Assembly (NCBI RefSeq): GCF_003589595.1
Contig: NW_020653715.1
Location: 2,574,825-2,638,824, forward strand
Reading direction: 5' to 3'
Length of the DNA: 64,000 nt
Origin: Hyposmocoma kahamanoa
Lineage: Eukaryota > Arthropoda > Insecta > Lepidoptera > Cosmopterigidae
Of the stretch, positions 55,887 to 64,000 are shown piece after piece. The notes under the pieces are model-generated. The model had not been told where the DNA came from. It ran no database searches and saw nothing but the letters and a program-made list of their open reading frames with translations. Position numbers and translations under genes: made by a program. The first letter of the stretch is position 1; each line of letters opens with the position of its first letter.

Positions 55887-56936
55887 TGTGGACAATTTTA
55901 CACAGTGGAATAAATTTTAGAAATGGAATTCACTTTATAGATAAAAAAATACCGAGTTAATCTCTTCCTATCATAAGCAAAACTTTACTAAAACATTAAA
56001 ATACTCATTTAATCATTTAATTAGGTTCAGAAACTGCTATTCTCCCGAGTTGACACTTTTTGACAACAACCATTTTGACAAATCAGATTGTTTATCTGTG
56101 GACCGGACACGAATCGCAGCCACAGTTAAAACAATTTGTGACTACACCAACAATGTTATGTGCATTTAAAAAAAAAGTCACAATATTGACTAAGTCGGTG
56201 TAGTTTGTAAAAGTAACCAATAACAATGGTGGGCGTTCACAAACACGTGGGTGAACGACCTTTAAAAAAGTAGGTTGGAAGTTTATGGATATAATGTTGC
56301 CATGACACGACAGTTTACTAATAAATCACCAATGTAGAAATCAATGTTTTAAATAGAAAGACGTCTTTAATGGAAAAATTATGGCGGAGTTTTCGAGTCT
56401 TGCAACATTAAATTAGAAAATGTAAACATGAGAATACATGCCCTAAGGTTAGATAAAATGACAAAACCTTTTTCTGAAGAACCTACTTTCATTGTTGAAT
56501 TTTTAATTACATGGCCAACACACATACAACAAACATCGTGCAGTTTCCATGTTATTATTAGCACAGACAATAAATAGCAAACATTCTTCACAGAACAATG
56601 GAGAGAAGTTCTTAGCAAGCTCATAAAAATCCGTTGATTACGTCCTAGTTCGTGTCGATAAAATTTTCTTATTCTTCTTTTTTTTTATGTACTTCACAGT
56701 TTAGTCCAAGTTCCACAGCAACACCATAAAATATTTGATTTGCGGCATTATTACAGTTTGCCAATATAAATAGGGAAATCCATGTTATAGTTTGACAACA
56801 CTGAAATACTTCCTTCACTTTCCTCTATACTCTTTGGCACTGTCCGAGAGAGAAAAAATTTCATGGTGTTGTGGGTGACACATATACGTAGAAAAAATTA
56901 GTGTAAGAAAATCACATTGGCACCAACTGCAGGGAG
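55887..56936. promoter_or_regulatory. Divergent Vps29-egl intergenic region
   Basis: It holds the 5' UTR and promoter of Vps29 (minus) and of egl (plus). No obvious TATA box at either end, consistent with broadly expressed genes but not proof. A plus-strand open frame at 56371-56577 (LRLDKMTKPFSEEPTFIVEF in it) looks somewhat coding-like but matches nothing I know. Confidence 0.45.
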
Positions 56937-59501
56937 ATGGAATCAATGGAATATGAGCTCGCAAGGAATCTTACTCTGTTGTTCTTCGTGGAACGCCTGC
57001 TCGATAAAGGCGAGCCGCGGACGCTGCACGATCTTTCCTGCCAGTTTGGTGCCAAAGGATTCACGAAAGAGATGCGACAAATTGCTGGCGGGTCACAATC
57101 GGGGTTGAAAAAGTTCCTCGCGCAGTACCCGGCGTTGTTCAGCATAGACGGGGACTATGTTGATATCAACACGTTCCAGAAACACGCTAGCGGGCTAGGG
57201 CCTTCTTCCAACAACGACTACATCGAAGAGGCCAAGGAATACTTCGCCAGTAAGATGATCCAGTACGGTGAGGGAACCGAGGTACCCATCAAGAGTCTCC
57301 TCGGTCACCGCAGTCAGGCCTCCCCGCAGGTACGTCACATCTCTGGACAGCGCATAAAAGAGTTTAAGGATTTTCTGTTGAAGCACCCAGACACCTTCCA
57401 AATCGTAGACGACAACGTCATTCTAGTCAGTGAGAATCACAGGCGCGGAAACACGTGTAGTAACTCAGAGCAGTTTCACAATCTTCCTGTAGCTAATATA
57501 AACACAGATACGGCACAGCAGTTGCTGGACTATGTCGCACAATGTATAGAGGCTAAAGGTCCAGTTATGGTTGACCAGCTCTTCCATTTGATCGTCTCCC
57601 GTTTCCCACAAGAGTACTGGTATCAAATGTTCAAATCTCCAGCTGATTTGAGCGCTTTTCTCAAAATATTCTCTGACAGTTTTCATGTTCAGTCAAACCT
57701 GGTCACTCTAATCAGCAAGCCAAAAATACCTGTTATGTATCTAAATGCTAAAAATGTTAAAGCTAAGACTGATGCACCAAAGCCAATTGTGGATGAGACA
57801 CCAGTTTCGCCTGTTCCCCTCACAGTGGCTAGTCCAACTCCGTCTGATGGCAAGAAGAGCCCTGCAAACAGAATACTCAGTCCTACAGAATCTCCACGTG
57901 GTCCACAAGCAAATATTGCAAATCAAACTTTAAAACAAAGAATAAATTCCATTGTAATTAAAAATCTAGCTGAAAACATGGTAAGGGACAGGGTTAATAA
58001 TCATTTGAATGCCCGCCCTGAGGAAATTAACGGTACTCCAAGTTTGAGGAACAACATCATGGGAGAGGCTTGGCGTCAGAAAGTGCTTCAGTGCACAACA
58101 GTGATAGCCAGTGCTAGAGAATGTTCCACATTGATTGATAGTATTATGAATGTGAAACGCAATGGAAAAAGCATTGTTTCATTTGACTGTGAGGGAATAA
58201 ACCTAGGTTTAAAAGGTGTTCTTACATTGTGTCAGATTGCTACCATGAATGGAGAAGTTTACATACTTGATATTATGGCGTGCCCATCTATGGTTGTGGA
58301 AGGTAAAATAAAAGAATTACTTGAGAGTGAGAATGTTATTAAAATTATACATGATTGTAGGAATGACTCAGTCAATTTACAAAATCAATTTGAGATTACA
58401 TTGAAGAATGTATTTGATACGCAAGCAGCCCATGCTGTGTTGCAGTTGCAGCAGCAAGGTGTTCCTGTTTACAAGGTTAAGAATTTAAGTCTAAATGCTT
58501 TATGTGAGTTGTATAATGCTCCAATGAATCCTATGAAGGAACAACTCAAAAATGTCTATCGTAGAGACCAGAGATATTGGGCTAGGCGTCCTCTTACTAA
58601 AGACATGATAATCTATGCTGCATCTGATGTCCTATCTTTAGTGAATCCCGCTATTTATGCTTACATGTCTTCAAACATAAAGCCTGACAATCAACAGCTT
58701 CTTGAGGAATTGAGCAATGAGCAGGTATTTATGCATATCCAACCAACAGAAGTCAAACTCCGTAAAAGGCAGAGAAAAATCAACACTGAAGTTGGCGAGT
58801 TGAAAATGAAGCTGTCTGAGTCCACAAAAAATATTGTCTTGAGCAATAGGGAGATTCGATTATTGAGATATTTAGAACTCACTGAGGAAGAAAAAGAAAA
58901 GCTTAAGGGATGCCACAAGATTTCGAAGAAATTAGAGAAGCTTGAAGCTATTGGACAGGAAAAGGATTCAGATTCTGAAGATGATGAAAAGGAGAATGAA
59001 ATGGCAAGTTTGGAATCAAATCCCTCCGATTCTATTTCTTCCCCACACTCGACACAGCCTCCTAGCCTCACGGAATCTATGCAAATGATGGATGAGATTT
59101 TATCAGACACAAACATGGATAAAGTGGAGAAGATAAACCGTTTAGAGGCGATATTGTCGGCTGTTGCGCCACTGAGTGGGGAGTTAGAAGACAAATTCTC
59201 CCAGACTATGGAACAAACACTGCCACTGCTCAAAAACAAGGACTGGTCTAATCTCAGTCAGATATTAAATTTAGATAGCGATAGAAAAAATTGCACTTGC
59301 AAATGCCATAACCCTACATTCGATGACGTAAAATGCAAAGATCTCAATGAAACAAAGAAAGCGGATGTTGCGTCCCAAACTTTGAGCACAGGGGACATTG
59401 TCATCACGAGGATCCACTTTCGAGAAGAGGACAAACTCAATGAAAGGATCTTAGACGCGTCGCCGATGAGCAAAAGAATTGGGATCAACAACATGTCTTG
59501 A
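56937..59501 (+). CDS. egl: Egalitarian homologue, 854 aa, uninterrupted frame
   Basis: Egl is an RNA-binding adaptor that couples localised mRNAs to Bicaudal-D and the dynein motor in oocytes and embryos. The N-terminus (MESMEYELARNLTLLFFVER, residues 1-20) begins the region that binds BicD in flies. Winged-helix-like segments follow at about 27-80, 95-165 and 190-260. A low-complexity Pro/Ser linker (about 280-325) leads to a DEDDy 3'-5' exonuclease-type domain (about 410-580) with D417/E419 in FDCEG, D473 in IHDCRND and Y560/D564 in YAASD. After an acidic, helical region, ADVASQTLSTGD (809-820) fits the dynein light chain LC8 QT motif used by fly Egl. The fly protein is somewhat longer. 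Start: AGATGGAATC at 56937; M4 is an alternative. The 3' UTR runs into an assembly gap. Confidence 0.95.
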   Translation: MESMEYELARNLTLLFFVERLLDKGEPRTLHDLSCQFGAKGFTKEMRQIAGGSQSGLKKFLAQYPALFSIDGDYVDINTFQKHASGLGPSSNNDYIEEAKEYFASKMIQYGEGTEVPIKSLLGHRSQASPQVRHISGQRIKEFKDFLLKHPDTFQIVDDNVILVSENHRRGNTCSNSEQFHNLPVANINTDTAQQLLDYVAQCIEAKGPVMVDQLFHLIVSRFPQEYWYQMFKSPADLSAFLKIFSDSFHVQSNLVTLISKPKIPVMYLNAKNVKAKTDAPKPIVDETPVSPVPLTVASPTPSDGKKSPANRILSPTESPRGPQANIANQTLKQRINSIVIKNLAENMVRDRVNNHLNARPEEINGTPSLRNNIMGEAWRQKVLQCTTVIASARECSTLIDSIMNVKRNGKSIVSFDCEGINLGLKGVLTLCQIATMNGEVYILDIMACPSMVVEGKIKELLESENVIKIIHDCRNDSVNLQNQFEITLKNVFDTQAAHAVLQLQQQGVPVYKVKNLSLNALCELYNAPMNPMKEQLKNVYRRDQRYWARRPLTKDMIIYAASDVLSLVNPAIYAYMSSNIKPDNQQLLEELSNEQVFMHIQPTEVKLRKRQRKINTEVGELKMKLSESTKNIVLSNREIRLLRYLELTEEEKEKLKGCHKISKKLEKLEAIGQEKDSDSEDDEKENEMASLESNPSDSISSPHSTQPPSLTESMQMMDEILSDTNMDKVEKINRLEAILSAVAPLSGELEDKFSQTMEQTLPLLKNKDWSNLSQILNLDSDRKNCTCKCHNPTFDDVKCKDLNETKKADVASQTLSTGDIVITRIHFREEDKLNERILDASPMSKRIGINNMS

Positions 59502-59660
59502 TTCACTTCCATTTATCTGAGTGCCACAGTTAAGTTTCGGAACTCCTTTTAATTTGTGATCGATCCGATTAGTTATTTAAGTTTTGAGAGATAAGATCGT
59601 TAACCGTACCCTAGTTTTTAGCGTGTTCGAGCGTGGTTCTAATGGATGCCGAATTATTTA

Positions 59661-60060
59661 NNNNNNNNNNNNNNNNNNNNNNNNNNNNNNNNNNNNNNNN
59701 NNNNNNNNNNNNNNNNNNNNNNNNNNNNNNNNNNNNNNNNNNNNNNNNNNNNNNNNNNNNNNNNNNNNNNNNNNNNNNNNNNNNNNNNNNNNNNNNNNNN
59801 NNNNNNNNNNNNNNNNNNNNNNNNNNNNNNNNNNNNNNNNNNNNNNNNNNNNNNNNNNNNNNNNNNNNNNNNNNNNNNNNNNNNNNNNNNNNNNNNNNNN
59901 NNNNNNNNNNNNNNNNNNNNNNNNNNNNNNNNNNNNNNNNNNNNNNNNNNNNNNNNNNNNNNNNNNNNNNNNNNNNNNNNNNNNNNNNNNNNNNNNNNNN
60001 NNNNNNNNNNNNNNNNNNNNNNNNNNNNNNNNNNNNNNNNNNNNNNNNNNNNNNNNNNNN
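59661..60060. other. Assembly gap, 400 N
   Basis: Exactly 400 unknown bases, 160 bp after the egl stop codon. A round number suggests an estimated or filler size. Open frames crossing it are artefacts. Confidence 0.99.
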
Positions 60061-62461
60061 ATTAGTTGTTTATATAGTTTATTTTTGAGTTTTCACCGTG
60101 GCGCGATCTACCTTTTTTGTATACATTTTTATTTATTTACGTTGGCTATTGCCTATTAAGTGATCCAAACTTAAATGTGATAGAAAACAAGGCCTTTTTG
60201 TCTCTTTTTTCCGATTGTAAATAAGATGAAATCTATTTAGCATGCAACAATCTCCACATTTACGAATCGCGAATGATCGATCGCTTACTCGGTAAAGTGA
60301 TGTTAAATTTTATTTATTTCAACTTTGTAGCAGCTAAGATGTGGCTGCGTACATTCGAAGATGGCAATAATAGATATACAATAAAGTTTTTTTATTGTAA
60401 AGTATTTATCAGATTAACAAATAGGTGTAGCATTTTAATCGTGGTTAAAATTTATTAAAAATGGTTAAGGGTTAGGTTTAGAGAGAGATTTAATATTGAT
60501 GAAGTGTAGTGGTGCTTGGAGATAAACTTCAATCATTCTGTGAAAGCCTACACGCGAGAAACATAGATCGTAGGTTTTTACCTTTTTTGTTTTAACAATA
60601 ATCATTTGTGCCTTCAAGTCATATCGAACGGTTGCCTTTACGTGAATTTGTAGTAACTTTTATACGTATATTTAGTTCTAATTCTGTAACGAGGTTTAGA
60701 TGTATTTATTGTTTAGATAGGTCAAAGTTATACAAGTCTAATTCATCACTAAAAATCACTAAACATTTTTTCTGTAAAACTAAATACAAACTTTTTTAGA
60801 CAAACTTTCTACATTTTTATTGATAGCTTTGTTTATGAAAGAATTACTACTAAGCATGTTGAAAGGTTTTGAATAGTTTATTTTTCTGTTACAGTAATAA
60901 AGTCTGTTAAAACTAAGTGATATGCTTCTAGCTTTTTTTTTGTAGCTAGTCTATCCGTATTACTTTACACTGTTCTTGTATGTATTAATCGTCAGTATTG
61001 TATCCAAATTTTTATTATTAAGCTTTGAGAGTTTGTAAATAACTGCCTGTTTACTCACACCTACTTACTTTTTTTTATTTCACCAAAATCAATTTTGAAA
61101 AATATACTTCGACAATTTGTTTTAGATAAATGAACTCAAAATTATGAAAATTTATTTCGGCCATAATTTTACATGGTAAAATGCTTTTGTTTAGATTCAT
61201 TCAATGAAATTATGTGCCTTACATACTGCACAACTTATGAAAAAGTAGAGTTTACATATTTGTATAGTCTTTGGACAGATTTCAGTGCCACTGTTGTGAT
61301 ATATGGTTCATTTATTTAAATGAGAGATGGAAAAAAAATAGATGCATTTTAGAAAAATAAACTACAATTAAAAAAAAGAAAATTACTATCTCACTTGAAT
61401 AAATGAACCATAATCTTGTAATAAGAAGCATTTTTGTTTTTAAGTCAGTATTTTATAATATTTCTTAACATTTCGAAAATGTTCAGAAAAACCGCAACTA
61501 CTTAAAATTTTAAAAACATTGCAGAACGACAGGATGTCGGACAGCAAATTGTAACTATTGATTTTCTCACTGTTACGTTTATTATAAAATAAAAACTTTG
61601 TAAAAATTATATACTTTTTAATTTCATTGACCCGAATCCTTTAGAACTGCTTTGATTGTGTCATTTTGGAGTTGTTTTAAAAAGAACATGAGATTGTCCA
61701 TAACGTAACAAATAATTTTACCAGAGGACTAAAGACTATATTCCTGTGAAGATCATATTTTTGACATTCGCAATTTAAACCGTGATACACTACGTAAAAC
61801 TATAATAGCCAGTTCCCATAGTATAGTTATGAATACCTATGTATTCACCGTCGCATGCCGATGTGAAAGCGGTCACGTTACTAAATACGTCGCCATTTGA
61901 ATCGCTCGTCTTGCATAAAGCCGACCTCATTAATAACAAAAGGAATGCATCCAAGATAGAAAGATAAATTACCTAATAACACTATGTTTTGTTTACATTC
62001 CTATATGCTGGCGTGACAATTGACAGATTTTATGCGTAGTCGTGCCTTCTTATTAAGTCTTCATTGGCAATGTCATCTCTACAAATAGATTCGATTGATA
62101 ATAAAGATAATAGTTAGGTAGGTATCTATGTCAAGTTCTCAACTCGCTGTATCCGAGTTACAGGTATTTGTAAACATGTTTAACAGAAGTATTTCGGGCC
62201 TGTGTGCAGATAAGACAAGTGACTGCGAATTAGGCTCATTAAAAGTGTCGTCAGATCTAAAAATAAGCTTGCCTAAGTAAATGTTAGATTACCTAATAGT
62301 ACAATATAGCTGAATTAGGTTAGTATTGGTACATAAAGCGAATTATTATTTAGATTCTAAGATCACCAACCGACAGTAGGTTTTCTTTTTTAAATAGTCA
62401 CGTGATATGAACCAATTTCATTGGAATCAAAAATCTTCTTGTCTTTCTAGCCATTCTCAAA
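60061..62461. other. Downstream of egl, probable 3' UTR then intergenic DNA
   Basis: Very AT-rich. AATAAA at about 60897 and further hexamers to 61600 could end a long egl 3' UTR, but this cannot be settled across the gap. No coding exon recognised. Confidence 0.4.
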
Positions 62462-62469
62462 CATATCGG

Positions 62470-63133
62470 CAGTGGCGGATTTGCAGTGTTGTTCAGTTAG
62501 TACCAGCCGCCCCTTTCTCAGCACTCATCATATTTATACTGGCAGACTACATAATGAATTTACTTTATTGCCAACTTTTATCGAAATCGATTCAGAAATG
62601 TACTATTTAATAATTTTAATATTTTTCTAGAACATTGATTTGGATATATCTCTGTACGGGGCGCTCGACATCAGTAAAGCGCCCAGCCGGCATGATTTTT
62701 TCCGACATCTTCAACATTTATCGTCATATTTCAGTCAACTTACACAAAACCTTAAATTATACATTTAAACCTTCCTCATGAATCCCTCTGTCCATGTTGG
62801 TGGAAACCACATAAAAATCCGTTAGGTAGTTTTTGAGTTTATCACGATCAGACAGACGCGGTAGTCACAATATTATTATGTAACGATTATACATTAGATT
62901 ACAGATATGTAACATATCTGTATTTTATACATAAAATGTACGAAAGTGATTTAGGAAGATTATTGCATATTGCATTGCGACCCGCTATAATGTGCGTGAG
63001 CCTTTAGAATATTGAGGTACTTTGTGTTATTTCTTGTCATCGTCAGTGAATTTTTTGTCACGATTGGTCGCCTCTAAAATCTGGCCGCCTAAGGCCAGAG
63101 CCTATTGGGCCTTAGGTACCAAATCTGCCACTG
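62470..63133. mobile_element. hAT-type non-autonomous element, 664 bp
   Basis: Terminal inverted repeats CAGTGGCGGATTTG (left) and CAGTGGCAGATTTG (right, read inward), 13 of 14 identical. Perfect 8-bp duplication CATATCGG at 62462-62469 and 63134-63141. CAGTGGCG-type ends with 8-bp duplications are characteristic of hAT. No transposase reading frame inside. Confidence 0.92.
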
Positions 63134-63141
63134 CATATCGG

Positions 63142-64000
63142 TGTATCCCTCCTCATTTTCTGCCACTTCTCTTGGTTCTAGTAGGATTTTCAAGTACCTA
63201 CTCATATCCCCACTTAGATTATGGATCCCACGATCTTAATTTTAACCAACTTTTGAGGTTCTTTTTTATAAAAAAAATGTTATACGAGTAATTATTCTCT
63301 TACAACCGTCTCGATAAAATAATTTCCTCAAAATATTTACTTGAATATTGAATTTGTGTAGGTATTCTCATAATTTTCGCATTTTATATGTTTTTACAAC
63401 ATTTAATACATTCTATAGCAAATTATACAAAATTGTAGGGTCCTGTACATTTATTCGCAAAGCATATACTTTCTGTACGTGTTTTGCTTTCATTAGCAGT
63501 TTTATAACTTTTCTAGCCGATATCAGTATTTTTCTCATGACTGCAACTTTGGTACAGTTCAGTGCATAATGTTAAGATAAGAGAAGATGTGGCGTCAGAA
63601 AAAAATATAGAATATCGATGAACGATTAACAAAAATAACAAATGATTACCTGAACGGATCAATTGAATTAAGTGTTTGCTTAGACAGGTTAAGTAAGGTT
63701 AAATTTATATACCTCAATAAGTTTTCTGTGTTGTATCATAGATACATATACAATTGTGGTTGTATAATCTATCTATGATAGAACTAACTAAACTAAACAA
63801 CTAATACAGTCATAGTGTAACAGATTATGCATAGACTAATACTTTAACGATCGGCTCGTTAGTTAACAAACTGACTACAGTATCGAAAGTAATAGAAGAA
63901 ACTATTTATTTTGTAAGCCTTAAAACACGATGAACACGTAATTTGATTTGAACAAAATATTTTATTATTAATAAAAGATAAAATGCAATTCTAACTTTCC
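63142..64000. other. Right-edge intergenic DNA, nothing recognised
   Basis: AT-rich; short open frames at 63348-63569 lack recognisable motifs. A short inverted repeat around ATCATAGATACATATA...ATCTATCTATGAT lies at 63735-63780. Confidence 0.35.

Noticed and set aside
58691..59512. Minus-strand frames opposite egl (182 and 84 codons)
   Set aside because: Antisense shadows of the acidic, serine-rich egl C-terminus.
59584..60159. Long open frames of 139-191 codons
   Set aside because: They cross the 400-N gap, so the length is meaningless.
1..64000. CRISPR array, operons, phage or LTR retrovirus-like provirus
   Set aside because: No regularly spaced direct repeats, no clustered prokaryote-type genes, and no paired long direct repeats with gag-pol frames were found.

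Overview
This is an AT-rich, intron-rich, transposon-rich animal nuclear window, almost certainly from a moth or butterfly (Lepidoptera). That inference rests on insect-type protein sequences (an egalitarian homologue, an insect-like sarcoplasmic calcium-binding protein), large introns full of small DNA transposons, tRNA-derived SINEs, R1/RTE/Jockey-CR1-like LINE 3' ends and short repeats I associate with lepidopteran genomes. The species cannot be told from the sequence. There is no operon, CRISPR array or phage-like structure, and I found no functional tRNA or rRNA gene.

Host genes. (1) Minus strand, about 0.5-27.4 kb: three phase-0 exons of a putative EF-hand sarcoplasmic calcium-binding protein gene (27351-27446, 9290-9493, 529-690). 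The rest of the gene lies beyond the left edge. (2) Plus strand, 4.1-7.4 kb: a complete two-exon classical short-chain dehydrogenase/reductase, lying inside an intron of gene 1 on the opposite strand. (3) Minus strand, 52.7-55.9 kb: a complete four-exon Vps29 retromer subunit of 182 aa. (4) Plus strand, 56.9-59.5 kb: a complete 854-codon uninterrupted egalitarian (egl) homologue, divergent from Vps29 and followed by a 400-base assembly gap. Vps29 works in endosomal retrieval; Egl links mRNAs to BicD and dynein.

Mobile DNA. Most of 8-52 kb is a layered transposon landscape. Two elements stand out. At 45169-48314 there is a complete-ended but inactivated Transib (RAG1-related) transposon. Its 39-bp terminal repeats match at 35/39 and start CACAGTG/CACAGTA, like the RAG recombination signal heptamer, and it has a perfect 5-bp duplication CGGTG. 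It sits inside a hAT-like MITE (44919-48595) and itself carries a third element (47307-47471). At 49788-52006 there is a TA-flanked Tc1/mariner-superfamily element with an intact two-exon 442-aa transposase and a DD82E catalytic spacing. I also resolved several MITE families by terminal repeats and target duplications: A (about 475-550 bp, 8-bp duplications), E (286-289 bp, three copies with perfect 8-bp duplications), B (165-175 bp, nested palindromes, TA/TAA target), and a single 664-bp hAT MITE at 62470-63133. Others are tRNA-derived SINEs, truncated LINEs and a short retroposon-like unit (C) with 12-bp duplications.

The remaining sequence (about 16.8-18.7, 22.2-23.8, 24.2-27.3, 29.7-30.4, 39.8-41.4, 42.4-44.9 and 60.1-62.4 kb) holds no gene I can support.
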